Under the pieces are notes generated by a model. That model saw only the letters and a list, made by a program, of their open reading frames with translations, ran no database searches and was not told the origin of the DNA. Shown here one piece after another: positions 39,501 to 53,152 of a DNA stretch of 64,000 bases; the stretch's first letter is position 1; the number at the start of each line of letters is the position of its first letter. This stretch comes from Glossina fuscipes (taxonomy: Eukaryota > Arthropoda > Insecta > Diptera > Glossinidae). The stretch lies in the NCBI RefSeq assembly GCF_014805625.2, contig NW_023998415.1:4914066-4978065 (forward strand). Direction: 5' to 3'. The translations under genes were made by a program, and so were the position numbers.

Positions 39501-40709
39501 TTTTCGTCACATTCGTCGTTGGTTTGATTTTTACAGAGTGTAGTGAGATCATATAATTTAACTACATCATCATTACGTCCCTTAAACAACCAGTAAGTGT
39601 GTCCTTCTTTGGTAGCATTGGCTTTTAGAAAAGCCAAAATATTTTGTGCTACGTTGCGTATTACTTGTGGTGAGAACTGAGAGTTCTCTAAATAAGGCAA
39701 GTCTTCAGTTTTTATAATCTCGTATTTCTGTACGATGCCGTCGAGGTGATAGCACATAACCACCTCCGGTACATTGCACATAAGATTGTCGAGCCAGTAA
39801 TCAATGCCAGTCAACACATTTATAGGCTTAGCCATATCCCTGAGACGTAAGCTGATGCACGGCCTATTTGGACCACCAAATATTGGCATGTCGGTGCCAA
39901 TCAACATACGTATATCTTCAAATGTCCAGACCACATTACGTTGGAATACATGAGACGAGGCTGGATCGGGCACGTTCTCTTCGATCTTAGGTTCCGGTAG
40001 CACGGGTGCAGTTATGGACAAATTCTTGTCTTCGCAATATACACTTGCGTTGGCATCTTCATCATCAGTTTCATCACTATCTGATTGTTTAAGAGAATAA
40101 TACAAGAATTTCGAAAGTAGATTTTTTGTTTGTATAGCCTCTCGCGATTTATCTTTTAGGCAAACAGTGTGAACTCCCTCCTCGTACGCTAATATTTGTT
40201 CTAATATAAATGTTCTCAACCACTTCCAGTCATCATCTTCTTTCCGTAGCAAATATTTTTGTATATCAAATTCATCCAATAGCAATGTATTACCGACTTT
40301 GTGAACAATCATACTAATTGCCCCTTTAGTAGTATACGGCAGTTTTAGTAACTTCTTGATATTCTCAGCATCGGCCACTACATCTACTTCACCAACGCAG
40401 TCCGGAAACATATGAGCCATACGAAAGCTTGCAAATCCAGGTGAGTGATACAAAGCCTGATGTAATCCATAGCTGTTATCTGCACTTGTCAACCAATTTG
40501 ATGGAGGCAAATTTAAATTCGTGTTGCACTCTAAACGATTGAATTTTGCAGGCACTTGCACCTGAGAAAACTTCACCACCGCCTTTGATTTAACGGTTTC
40601 CTCCACTTCGTGGGGTTCCACATTCTGACATACTTCAATCTGAAAACACACATTAGTACAAAAACACTTTTTCTCTTTTTTTATATTTTACCTCATCAAT
40701 GTTCTCCAT
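36563..40709 (-). CDS. EDRF1-like TPR protein (erythroid differentiation-related factor 1 homologue), 7 exons
   Basis: Large cytoplasmic/nuclear TPR protein of the EDRF1 family; the human member is described as a regulator of erythroid genes, and the fly role is not evident here. I read seven coding exons: 40709-40692 (MENIDE), 40639-38314, 38240-37778, 37724-37541, 37447-37320, 37249-37059 and 36987-36563. All have GT/AG borders, and the sum is 3,735 nt, giving 1,244 residues, close to the human protein (about 1,238). The large exon 2 carries the conserved N-terminal part and acidic tracts (39,180-39,240). Exons 3 to 7 encode alpha-helical TPR-like repeats; a segment in exon 6 (LVVQLERISLQEF) is a good family match. 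An alternative acceptor 6 nt further into exon 4 would also keep the frame. The short first exon is supported by its ATG, donor and frame, but a cDNA would be needed for the true start. The upstream neighbour is divergent, about 2.8 kb away. Confidence 0.9.
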
Positions 40710-43523
40710 TATTAAAAATTTTTCAACATTAAAAAGTTTTCTTGGAGACAATATAAATTATCTAATAATTCTTTTTATGCAATCTTTAAATAAAATTTCC
40801 AAATTTATTTATGAAAATATTAAGCAAATTGAAGGAGCAAGAGTACTGCCAGATGTAAAAAATCTGCCTTATTCAATATAATACCAAGAGTTTTTTCATA
40901 ACGCATGATTGCTTCGATAAAAATATGAAAAATATATTTTTATGAAAATTTTTTCAACAGTTAGATGCACCACAGTTAAATGCACATTTTACTTTAGTGC
41001 CGTTAACCGTTTAGACTAACAACGTGGTTTGATTAGTGGCATTGGGCAGTTAGGATTTCATAGGTTTAGAGCATTCCGTAAGGCACTAGCTAAACCCTCT
41101 AAGCGAATGCTCCAAGGTCATTGAGCTACCTCGTCGATGCTAATTGTTGCTCTGATTTCCGTTGTAGGTTCTTATGCTTCCAATATTGTACTACGTTCGT
41201 TTTTCGTCATCCTTTTCAGATAATGGGGAAAATTACGTTTCCCGAGTTTGACTTTCTTTAATAAATTTACTATTTCAAAAATCCTATTGCTTTAATTAAG
41301 AAGTTATTATATTCAAATATTTTATATATTATATGGTTTGAAATTTTGGTTTATATTGCACGAAAAGCGAAAAACAAGACTACGATTTAAATACAGTTTA
41401 TCAAATTATTTTATTAGAGTGTATTGTTTTAAAAGACTGAGCGATTTTCAACAAATAGTGACCTTCGAAGATGCCATAAAATTTATGTAGTTTACGAGGG
41501 TTAACAAAACAATTTATGCCTAGGAGCAATGTTATGACTTTCCAAGGTACGATTACGATTCCAAAAGCACCCTCTAAAAATTATCTTTCTCTTGAAAGAC
41601 GAGCATTGAAGTTTTGTTTCTCTTCAGGAAACGTTTTCAAAAAGTTATTATCTAATGGAAAAAGAATATAGTGTTCAGTTTGACGAAAAAACAATGCTAA
41701 AATCCAACATCCACAGTTGTAAAAGCGTAATTTATATATTGTATGTTGTAATAACTCGTTGAACATCGCAGGTTAAAACAAATAGTACTATCCAATATCT
41801 TTTTCGTACATCTGAGCAATCCCTTTCCTGTTTTATTTAACATGATCATGATAAATATATTTTCCGTTAACTCTTTACTTCACTAACCATTCAAAAATCT
41901 TCTTCTTCTACGACAACAGATCATTTACTGTGTAAAAATAAGTTCAATTTCGACACGACGTTTCATGTTTGAACTTTAATAGCTTGGTGATTCACTACGT
42001 TGTGCAAGAAAAGAATCTTTCTCTGGACCTTAGTAAAATTAAAGATTAGTTTTGATATATTTTCTTTGTATACCTTTATTTAATATCATTCAAACCAAAC
42101 TTTCATTATATTTTGCGTTTTTTTTCTATAGTTACTCCTTCTTATTAATATTCTTTTCAATTGTAACATTTTCATGTATTGAATGCATTATTCTTGATTT
42201 CTACATTCTTATTTCTTAACCCATATGTTTACATTATATCGATTTCTTTTATTTTGACTTATCAAGTAATATGGTAACGCAAGCAAGCGCCGCTTTTATT
42301 ATAAACGGAAGCTTTGATTTTTGTTATACTGTTATATAATTATCTAACGACATATCATTAGTCGCAGGTTGACAAATGCTCATAGGTGAAAGAACGCCAT
42401 CTCTTCGAAACCATTTCAATGACTTCCCTATACCCAAATTGGTAACTACTATTCGTTATCGACAATGTTACCACATGCCCACATTGACATTATTAGTTAT
42501 TGGTAATTAAGCTTCTATTATTTACAAAAAAAACTATATGAACGAATGATTTGAAAATTGGTCGAAACTCATCAATTTATATCTCTGAGTCTTTGAAGCT
42601 TTGTTTAATAATGGAGTTATGAGATTTAATCGAGTTTGAAATGTTTTTCTTTTTATATATTTTATTATTAGGTAATTTTTTTATCTGCATGCATTTTTTT
42701 AAAATTCATTTTGTTTTCTTTCTTGCCCTTATTGTATTGCTCGGTAAAAAATTCATTCAATCCGTGCACATATTCAGTTAAATATTGAAAAAATCCGGAA
42801 GTGGAAAACTTAAAGAAAAATATAATCATATTCCTCTCGCATTTTCTTCCGTTTAAATATGTTCTTAAATTTTTAATCTACAAAACAAAAACTAATATTT
42901 TTATTATCTCGCATATTCTTTTATAAAAATTAAAAATAATTAATGTTGACCTATAGTATATTTAATTATAATTCTGCTATTAAATAAAAAGAACAGTAAT
43001 TACCCTTTCATTTCTTCTAAAGCTATGACGCATCAATCTTTTTCTTGTTTAGCATTTAACTACATCTTCATGGATTTGTATATAAAAAGAGAATAGATCT
43101 ACATTGGGCAACACTGAAAAAAGAAACATGGTAAATTTGTATTGAAGATACATAGTTTCAATTACAGGTTATCCGACTTGCATAAGTCATGTAAAAACAA
43201 ATATTTAACTTTTTTCTTTTAGATCCATCGTTGCTACTATATCTTCATATTATGAATGCAGCTCTTGATATTGATTGAAAACAAAAAGTATCCCCACTTT
43301 TAGAAGAAAGAATTTTATTGAAAATTTTCGTCCCCATTTATGATCAAATCTTTTTTATTCTTCTGGCAATATTGAATGACGCGTACGAATTTATATCAAA
43401 AGGGGTTAATTTCTCATCTACGCCATTACAAGTGAAATAAAGTTACTTAGATTTGTATGAAAAGGGAAATTTAGTCGACAGATATTTTTTTCAAAGTTTA
43501 TCGAAAAAATTGTGTTTAACAAC
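40710..43523. other. Intergenic region between divergent EDRF1-like and ZAD zinc-finger genes
   Basis: About 2.8 kb without a supported gene or recognisable transposon. It must contain the promoters of both flanking genes. A GGGCAACACTG motif lies at 43,106-43,116, about 410 bases before the zinc-finger start. The rest is unassigned AT-rich DNA. Confidence 0.6.
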
Positions 43524-45917
43524 ATGGATATACACTCCATTTGTCGTATATGCCTGGAATTTTTACAAAATGGAAACGCCTACGACTTGTTTATGATACC
43601 CGGGTTGGCGAAAAAATTGTGTATGTGTACCTCGTTGTCAGTGGAACCACAAGATGGTTTCCCTAAAAACATCTGTGGGGTATGCTACACCCGACTTAAT
43701 GACATGGCCGAGTTTCAGAAGTTATGTGCAGACTCCGTGCAAAAATTCCAGGACATGATTGCTACTAACGCCTTTAATTGTCCACCTTTGGATGCTATTG
43801 ATATGCTAGAAGCACCAGCTGCCATGCAATTGGATCCGGCCGCTGTTAATGATCCGGAAGAAGATCGCTCTGACTTTGACCCTTTGCTCACCAATCATAA
43901 AATGGAATTGATTGAAAACGAGGAGGATGTGTTTAAAATGTTAGAGCATGTAGAAAAGGATGTAGAAGAAGTTGAAACCAAGGTTGAAAAATTGGATGAA
44001 TTTCCTGAAGAAAGTGAAAAATCTAGCGAGGAAGAGGAGGAAGAGGATAAAGAAAGTGATGAAGACTTTCAAGCTCCAGAAGAAGAGAGTGAGAGTGATG
44101 ACGATAAACCGTTGGCAAGACGTTTGCGTAACATCAAAAAAGAGATGAGCAACACGGACCCGAAAGTGAAGCCAAAGCGTAAACGTATACCGGCTGCCGA
44201 GCGACATCTGCACCGCATAATTGAATGCCACATATGCCATCAAAAGTTTAAAAAGACTAGAAATTACGAGGAACATATGAAACATCACAATGATAAATTG
44301 CCATTCCAGTGCGAAGTGGAAGGCTGCAAACGTGGCTTTACCACTGCCTATGGTTTGCGTTTACATGTAGAACATTGTCATTCCGAGACTGTAGAGCACT
44401 TACCTTGTACTATTGAGGGATGTACGCAAACGTTCACTCGGCGCCGTACTCTCAATTGGCATTTAAAGAGGGTACATAAGATAGCTAAGGAAGATGTACC
44501 CCGTCATTATCCTTGTTCAGAGTGCGAGAAAGTATTCAAGTGCCCAATGGCTTTGAAAAAGCACATGTATAAGCATGATGGCAAGGAGCTTCCATTCCCT
44601 TGCAATATATGCGGAAAACGTTTCGTCATCAATAGTGCTCTCAAGGATCATCTGATGCGTCACGCAGGCATAAAAAATTATGTATGCCCATATTGCGGTG
44701 TAGGCAAAACAACACGTCAGGAATGGAACACTCATATGCAAACTCACAGCCAAGAGAAGAAATTCAAGTGTCCCCTATGCCCTCACGCATCTCACAATAA
44801 GAACAACTTACGTTTACATGTTCGTGTAGTTCATGAAAAAATTAAAGATTTTGCTTGCCAATACTGTGGCAAAACCTTTGGCAAATCGAACGCCTGCAAA
44901 ATACACGAAATGACGCACACAGGTGAAAAACGTTGCGAATGCAAAGTATGTGGCAAAGCCTTCTTGTATCCTAAAGGTTTAACAAAACATTTAAAGACTC
45001 ATGAAAAACGTGTTTTGCGGGCTATCGAAATCTATCGTAAACGTCAAGCTGAAGCTGGTACTTTGCCAAACGAGCAGGCAGGCGCTGATTTGCCCTCGTT
45101 GCCTGATCCAGCAGACAATACGCAGGAATCGCATCAAAAAGTAGCCGATGAAATTCTTAAGGTTTGTGCTGATTCAGTGAATGCTATACCCAAGGATCCC
45201 AGACGTGTGGAACGTGTAGATATGGCCGAATTAGCTGGTACAGCTGTAAATCCTATTCCACAAATAGCTTTGCCCTCATGGTCCCCACAAATTAATTTTA
45301 TGATGAAAGAGGGCAAATATACTTGCCCCGATTGTGGCCAAGGCTTTAATGGCGCCGGTAATCTGCGTCGCCACCATAAGATCGTACATCAAGGCGTTAA
45401 AGACTTTGCTTGTCGCTTCTGCCACAAACGCTTTGCCAAGGCTCAAACATTAAAACATCATGAAATGACACATACTGGTGAAAAGCCGCACGCATGCAGT
45501 TTATGTGAAATGCGTTTCATACAGACAGTAGCTTTGAAACGTCATATGAAGGTGCATCAAAAATTGCCAAACCTTGTCCCATCCACTGTTATTTTGGCCA
45601 AGGAGGAATTAGCAATGCAAGAATTTGAAAGTCAAGAAGCCAAGCGCAAGGCCGAGATAGAACGTGAGGCGGCCGCAGAGGTAGCTCGGCGACAATTGGA
45701 AGCGATTACTGAACAAGAAGAAGATCTAAAGCGAAGACAAAAGGAGGCATTTGAGAATCTACCCAAGGCCATCCCTAAAGAACGTTTGCCACCGGGCGCA
45801 GATATAACGATTGCAACAAATTTGTTGCCAACAGATTTGGAAGAACTTGTTACCAAAAACATGAAAGCAGAAGACGATGACGCTATGCAACGTCAAGATC
45901 CTATGGCCGGCTATTAA
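43524..45917 (+). CDS. ZAD-domain C2H2 zinc-finger protein, 12 fingers, single coding exon
   Basis: Probable nuclear DNA-binding protein of the insect ZAD-ZNF class. The ATG at 43,524 has a good context (AACATGG); a longer frame starting at 43,512 would need a GTG. The product is 797 residues. The N-terminal ZAD is marked by C7, C10, C51 and C54, which bind one zinc and normally mediate homodimerisation. A strongly acidic linker (about residues 115-200) ends in a basic stretch. Fingers 1-9 span about residues 233-492 and fingers 10-12 about 598-678, with canonical TGEK-type linkers between the eighth and ninth fingers and between the eleventh and twelfth. The two blocks are separated by about 105 residues. 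The C-terminus contains a charged helical segment rich in E, K, R and A. ZAD genes expand lineage-specifically in insects, so I cannot name the Drosophila orthologue. The sixth finger (CPYCGVGKTTRQEWNTH) lacks the usual aromatic residue but keeps its zinc ligands. Confidence 0.93.
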   Translation: MDIHSICRICLEFLQNGNAYDLFMIPGLAKKLCMCTSLSVEPQDGFPKNICGVCYTRLNDMAEFQKLCADSVQKFQDMIATNAFNCPPLDAIDMLEAPAAMQLDPAAVNDPEEDRSDFDPLLTNHKMELIENEEDVFKMLEHVEKDVEEVETKVEKLDEFPEESEKSSEEEEEEDKESDEDFQAPEEESESDDDKPLARRLRNIKKEMSNTDPKVKPKRKRIPAAERHLHRIIECHICHQKFKKTRNYEEHMKHHNDKLPFQCEVEGCKRGFTTAYGLRLHVEHCHSETVEHLPCTIEGCTQTFTRRRTLNWHLKRVHKIAKEDVPRHYPCSECEKVFKCPMALKKHMYKHDGKELPFPCNICGKRFVINSALKDHLMRHAGIKNYVCPYCGVGKTTRQEWNTHMQTHSQEKKFKCPLCPHASHNKNNLRLHVRVVHEKIKDFACQYCGKTFGKSNACKIHEMTHTGEKRCECKVCGKAFLYPKGLTKHLKTHEKRVLRAIEIYRKRQAEAGTLPNEQAGADLPSLPDPADNTQESHQKVADEILKVCADSVNAIPKDPRRVERVDMAELAGTAVNPIPQIALPSWSPQINFMMKEGKYTCPDCGQGFNGAGNLRRHHKIVHQGVKDFACRFCHKRFAKAQTLKHHEMTHTGEKPHACSLCEMRFIQTVALKRHMKVHQKLPNLVPSTVILAKEELAMQEFESQEAKRKAEIEREAAAEVARRQLEAITEQEEDLKRRQKEAFENLPKAIPKERLPPGADITIATNLLPTDLEELVTKNMKAEDDDAMQRQDPMAGY

Positions 45918-46857
45918 AGCTTCTGACGAATTCTTTCGGAATTATGATGCCTGAACGAAGCAAAGCACTAAGTATTCTTTTAACTTGAATGTCGTTTGCA
46001 ATCACTTACACTGTTTTCTCTCTTTCTCCATTTCTCCATACATAGGCATCAACAGTTTTTACATTTAATTTCAGTGCTTTTTTTTTTTGTCAATTTTTGT
46101 GCAGTAATGATTGCTAAATGTTAAAGAAAAATTTTATTATATTTTATCATTTGTTAATATACATATAAATTCTTTTCATAATGATTAATTTCTTCTTTAT
46201 ATCTGATATTATCATAAAAACTCTCGTGTAATGCTAAACAAAAAAAATATAGAAATTAAGTACGCGTTCGGCTATACTTACACACATACATATATGGCAT
46301 ACAAATTACTCAAATTCGATTCAATTATAAATGTAGTTTATTCGAAAAATGTACACATGGATGTTTTTACTACAATAAGAAAAAGTTCCAAGTAAGTTTT
46401 AAACTGCCAATAGGATATCAAATTTCAGAACATGCAAACGCAAGTGATATTGAAAGTCTTGACGTCCGGCATTTACGTTTATGATATCCCCCATCCTATC
46501 TCTTTTTCAAAGTAAATAAAAAAGAATTTTGTTTTTTTTTCTTTTCAAATTTTTCAATTTTTTTTTTTTGGATTTTACGTTTACTTGTTATTTTTATAAT
46601 GATGAGACAATGATAATGAAAAAGGAATAGTATGTTGAGAGATGAAAGCCAGTATAACAAGCATTATGATGATGATCACAGGATGAGAAAAATGCAAGTA
46701 TACGAACTCGTATACTTTATAAGAAAAAAATTAAATATATTCGCAAATCAAGGAAATATAACAAAATTCAGAAATTGGAAATGGTAATAGAAAAAAGAGC
46801 CAAAATGTACAGCGAAGTCTGTGGTTGAAAAGTTCCAAAAGCGATCGCCAAACAGAC
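45918..46857. other. Convergent intergenic region between the zinc-finger gene and SF3b6
   Basis: About 940 bases between two stop codons, holding the 3-prime UTRs of both neighbours. An AATAAA for the plus-strand gene lies at 46,515-46,520. There are oligo-T runs near 46,080 and 46,555. No ORF or transposon is recognised. Confidence 0.55.
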
Positions 46858-47391
46858 TTAGGGGGCTTCTGGTGTTTTTAGGTTGTACTTGGATTTAATA
46901 TTATTTAATTCTTCCTGCTTTTTGTCAATATCCAAGCGCTTGAAGGCTTTATTTGATTGGTAGTACAAGACAACCAAATACCGATTGCAAACATTAAAAC
47001 CAGATAAGTGGTCACAAGCATTTTTCGCGTCAAAGATATCTTCGTAGACAACAAAGGCTGTACCACGTGTCTCCGGTGTATTGCCACTATACAATATAAA
47101 AAAAGAGAGAAATGAATGAAAAACTATTTTCATTAAATCATATCAATTATAATTACACTTACACCCTTATTTGTCTGATTGCACCGAATTTTCCAAATAT
47201 ATCGTACATTTCATCAGATGTGATCTTATAAGGTAAATTGCGCACATATAATAGCCGATTCACTTCAGGAGGCAAACGAATCTGTGTTATTATTATTAAA
47301 AAAGCAATTTGCACTCTAACTGAAAATCTTTATCTATATATACATATATATATATATATATAATTTTACTTACATTATTGCGTTTATTCAT
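46858..47391 (-). CDS. SF3b6: Splicing factor 3B subunit 6 (SF3b14/p14), 3 exons
   Basis: RRM protein of the U2 snRNP SF3b complex that sits at the branch-point adenosine and binds SF3B1 in the nucleus. Exons are 47391-47374 (MNKRNN), 47281-47163 and 47086-46858, with GT/AG borders, totalling 366 nt and 121 residues; the human protein is 125. Almost every core residue of the family is present: the RNP2-like segment [12 protein letters not shown] (residues 16-27; Tyr18 corresponds to the branch-A-contacting Tyr22 of human p14), the RNP1-like segment [17 protein letters not shown], and [17 protein letters not shown]. The C-terminal helix is basic and charged. The N-terminus is slightly shorter than in mammals. 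The first coding exon is only 18 nt. The gene is convergent with the zinc-finger gene. Confidence 0.96.
47340..47362. repeat. TA microsatellite in SF3b6 intron 1
   Basis: Short TATA/CATA run inside the 92-base first intron of SF3b6. Probably slippage-prone and of no functional significance. Confidence 0.7.
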
Positions 47392-48102
47392 TTTCTATCG
47401 TCCGACTAAAAAAGTGCTTGTTTCCTTTTTTTAATGAAATGGAGCGAGCCCTCAGAGTGATGTGTTATTCCTTTCTTAGCTACTGAAAGACTGCTGATGA
47501 TTAGTTTATTGTTAGTTTTAATGCGTTGTTTTCCTTTGTTTGCTAAAATTGTATTTAATATCCTTTGTCCTTTTGTTTGTCTCCGCAAATAGCTTCTTTT
47601 ATTACCCTTCACACAATGTTGCCAGAAATAAAAAAAGAAAGAGGATATTTTTATTTCTTAATGTCAAACTACCACCAGTTATTTCACTTTTAAAATGGCT
47701 GCGACTTTTGTCTTACACTTCAGGGTCGCACACAATGAAGCGGCAGAATGAAGCTTCGTTACATTTTCAACCCCACACAGAATATATGTAATTTATAAAT
47801 TTTTCAACAAATGGAGGGTAGATAAATTTACTACGTAAATATTTACTATTTAAATGCATATATATACATATATATATACATAAACAATTCTAAATAAATA
47901 TTATATACATAATTAATTAATTTATAACATTTATACATTCAATATCTGCCCCAGACATGGGAATATAAGCGAAGCTTCACTATGTCATCCCCTTAGCCGG
48001 GGTAAGACAAATCATATGGGTTTGTGTTAAACAAAAACAAATATAAATTAAAAAGAAAATAAATTATATTTCTAATTTGTGTGTATTTTGTAATAATTGT
48101 AA

Positions 48103-48105
<3 letters not shown>

Positions 48106-48152
<47 letters not shown>
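48106..48152. repeat. A47 homopolymer tract
   Basis: Uninterrupted run of 47 A residues, the longest homopolymer in the window. No retroelement body is recognisable immediately 5-prime of it, so a retrotransposition tail cannot be shown. Its exact length may be unreliable in the assembly. Confidence 0.9.
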
Positions 48153-48154
<2 letters not shown>

Positions 48155-49784
48155 AATGAAAAACAAGCAATTTAAAATGTATTTTTTAAATGAAACCGTT
48201 TTAGCGATTCTTCTGGTGTGTTCAATTGCTTTAAATTAAATTCGCCATAAGACGAATTACTTAATACCCACCAATAAGTGATGTTTGATTTTCGATAAAA
48301 AATCACAGCATTTCTACACGGTTCAATATTGTATCCTACGTTTTATAAATTTAATAGAACATTTTTTTACGACGTGGGCTTTAAACTTTGCAATTAATTG
48401 CGTAAACTAAAAATATATATATCGACATACTCTGCTTTATTTATAAAACATTTTTGGTAACATTAAGGTTGATATTCATAATGAAAATTTAAAAACCAAT
48501 ATTTAAATTCTGGACCCTTCGACAATTGTATGATTTATCTTGTTTGGTGATCTGTCTTAACCCAATCAGAGTGACATGGAATATTTGAGAACATATATAG
48601 GCTAATGGTTAAGGTCGTATTCACGAATTCGCGATGGGTAACCATGGCTAAATCGATCTCCGTGTATTCTATACGCAAATAGAGAGTGACAGAGAGAGGG
48701 AGAGAAAGCCACTTGCGTTCAAATCTTGCGTTCAAATGCAAAAACCGAATGGCTTATTAAAGTATGCATTTAAAGTTTTAGTGGTCGAGGAATGTTTCGA
48801 GAACAAAATTTTAGAATATATAATCGACAATTACTTTTTTGGCTGCCTGATATAGCAGTCTTAAATGACGCTTGAAAGATGGAAGAAACTGTGGAGGATC
48901 AATTGCCAGCACACTTTGTGCTCATTTGTATACTTATCCTGAGGTGAACTGATTGAGATTGTTCTTTTAAGAATAATTAAATGCTTTTGTTAAATATTGG
49001 AAATAAATTTCAAATCGATATTTGATATAGGTTGTAAGCAATTAAAAGATATATATCGTCTATGTGTTATTTTATAGTGATTTTCTCTCAGATGTAGTTC
49101 GCAATTATTCCTCCGAACACATATTTCGCTGGGTTATCTTCATTCTTGCCACTCATTCAGCAAAAACCTCTGGCAAACGACATTCGCTGATTCCAGATAC
49201 CAGACTAAGCTTGAACACTTAATACCCAAACATTGGCAATAATGCCCAATGAGATAGTAAATTATATAGGATCTCAAAAATATGCTAAAATTGAGCATTA
49301 TAGAGCCAACGATAACTCAAGCTTCCATCCCTTATGTTGGAAGAAGTAAACATAACGAAAAACCAGAAAGGAATAAACAGAACTGGAGGGGTTATTACAA
49401 AAGCTTTCGAAATTCTCCGCAATAACACGTCGATCTCTTCAAAGCCATTTTCAAAGTTTTTCTCCTACAAGCTATTGAACTCGTTTAGCAAATCCCATCT
49501 AAATAAGATATCAAATATTCTAGGATTACGTCAGTAAAATTCCCCTCTAAACCTCGGGCAAATTGTAGTTTCGAGTAGTCACTCGCACTGACTGAGGATT
49601 TTGCTGTACATTGGATTTCTATGCAAAATTTACTGAAAGAGTAGGCAATATATATATAATAGCAATATATATTAACGTTATTGATCACTGTGCAGAGAGC
49701 CGCCATGATCATGTATAGGTTAACGCGAATTTTGTCGACGAACAACAAATTTCTGTCTGTCCCTTGACTATACATGCTAAAACA

Positions 49785-50135
49785 TTTGTCGGCCTATTTT
49801 TTGGATTCTACCCTACATGAGGATTCTTACAAAGATCGATCCTTTGTAGAGCAGAAAATCCTCAGTTTTAACATGTGGTCATTAAAAGTGACCCATCATA
49901 GTAACTTCATACAAAAATGAACTCTACAAAATTTGTATCATTCTGCTCTATGTAAGGATTAAACTTGTACTACATTAGGTTGCGTTTTGGGCCCGCTTCC
50001 CCAGAAATACGCACATAAAAAACATGCCTTTATAAAAACAAAATGTAATTTTTGTGTTCTATAGTAAAAATAAGAATTGTGTTAGACAATGTGGTGTAGG
50101 GTACTTAAATATTTATATATACTCTTACTTTTTAG
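49785..50135 (+). mobile_element. DINE-1-like fragment, subfamily A, 3-prime part
   Basis: Matches the downstream half of the 10,400-11,270 copy: GTAGAGCAGAAAA, then the segment ending GTGTTAGACAATGTGGTGTAGG. The terminal hairpin is missing, although a degraded CTCTTACTTTTT end remains. Both ends are eroded. Confidence 0.65.
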
Positions 50136-51638
50136 ATTTGGAGTACTAACCAATACTGTATCTATTTAATTTATTTCAATATTCAAACGAAAAGCCTCAC
50201 CATTTTCGATAACTACAATATGCAGTTAGCTAAAATTTATTATTTAAAGAGAAAAAAGTTGGCGAAATTTTGTGAACTGCTTTCGATTGTTAGAAAATTT
50301 ATAAAGTTAATAAATTAAATTGAACTCTCAAATATATAGTTGTGTTAACATACGCAACGTGTTTTTGAAAAAAAAAAGGAAAATTTTGTTGTTCTTCTTT
50401 TATTCAGTAATTTAACAACCGAAAGTTGGCTGAGATGTGTAGAAAGGCCAAAGCTGTTTTTTTAAGCCTTAGTAAAGTTAGGGTTAGTTTTGGTATATAA
50501 TTATCATTCTTCTCTCATTCTAAATAATTTGGGATTTATCAAAATTATCAAAAACTTCATTATAAGATGTTGCCGAATTGTGGATATTGTGTTCTTATTT
50601 CAAAAAAGAAGGGGACCAAAAAGTTTTAAGATATCTATATCTTATTGGATCTTTGAGTTAACTAATTTGATGCAGCGATGATCAGTGACCGGAAGCGGCA
50701 GTAGTACTGTTTGGATTGATTTAGAATTTCGGAAATTGTAAAAGACAAATACATCAAATTATTTTGATTTCATTTCGTTACATCAAAATAAGCTTATAAT
50801 TTTCACACGATTTATTTCTTTTTACTTATTTATAATTCAATACACAAGCCCTTCATGGGCCAAATTCATTTTCATACCACTCTCATATTAAATTTTTAAT
50901 ATACTTACCTTAATTTATGTTTGATTTAACTCGAACTTTTTATATAAATTGCTAACAATTTTCATGTACGCGTACTAAATATCTCGAATTTAGTATTACT
51001 ATACTGATTCCTATACGATTGTACCAATTTCGTACTTATTCAGCACGTCCTCCGAAAACTGTTTTCTGGACGTAAGATACTCGATACAATCTTTCGCAAT
51101 GAATCAGCTGCAATACTTTAGTGGGTATTTGTAATCATATTAACAAAAAAAAAAAAAAATTTATAATAATCAAAGCTGCATCTGCCGTAGCTGTCTTTTT
51201 TTTATTTAATTTGTATTCAATGAACACTGACACTGACAGTTCGTAAATAACAGTACAGTGCTGCCAACTTAGATAACATAGTAAAAAAACATTTCTCGTG
51301 TCAATTTGTTTGGATTTCTTGTGATTTTTCTTCCTATTATTTATTAAAATTAATCTTTCATATTCTTAAATTTGTATAGGTTTTTCACAACGAAGAATTT
51401 CTTCAATGTCAAGTGTTAATGAAAATAATTATAATTATAAATAAATGATAATAAGAATCGTGTAAAAACGACGTGTATGTGTGCACATATGTATATAAAG
51501 GTGTTTGTGCAAAGTACTGTTTTACATTATTGGATCCAAAATTTTAAATAATAAAATGTTCAAGCAAAAGTAATAAATAAAAAAAGACTTCTTCGAATTA
51601 ATTTTATAGAACGATGATGGTTTTTGTTTGAAGAATAA

Positions 51639-52520
<882 letters not shown>

Positions 52521-52611
52521 TTTTTTTAAGTGATTAAGTTTACAAAATTTGATAAAACAAAATAGTTTTTCATGTAGTTATAAGAATCCTAGCAATTTGT
52601 ACTTGTAAAGA

Positions 52612-52617
52612 AATAAA
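52612..52617 (+). promoter_or_regulatory. Polyadenylation signal of l(3)73Ah
   Basis: AATAAA 92 bases after the stop codon, in a plausible position for a short 3-prime UTR. Confidence 0.6.
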
Positions 52618-53152
52618 GTATAAATTATATTTTAATTTTACATAGTAGCTAAGCAATTAGTTAAACCTGAATATAATAACTTGTATTTTCTTTAGACACA
52701 TACACCCTTATCACAATTTTTCTAATATTCCCATCTCTACCTGTTAATATTGTACTAAGATTTAAAATCAAAATGTTTTTCATTTACTTTTAAGTTTTGT
52801 CAAGATTTCCCAAATATACTTATAATACATGTATTTTTCTTATTCATGCTTTTTTATTTTTTCTATGTATTAAGGTGAAATGTGAATAGGATTAAATTAA
52901 TCTTATATTGTCATCATAAATGCAAAAAATTATAGCCATTTTATTGAATTTAGTTTAATTTAAACGTGAAAGGTATGTTTACTGTTTATGAATAGGTTGC
53001 CGGACTTTGTGTTCTTCTTTACTAATACTTGTGTATGGCAACACCAGTGTGTAAAAAGTTTTCCTTTTTTGTTTACAAAGCTCGCGTTTCTCAAAGTTTT
53101 CATTTTGTGCATTTTAATTTTATAATTTATAGTCAATATAATTTTGTTACAC

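Noticed and set aside
48590..48650. GGCTAATGGTTAAGGTCG as a tRNA A box
   Set aside because: No B box at the right distance and no cloverleaf pairing.
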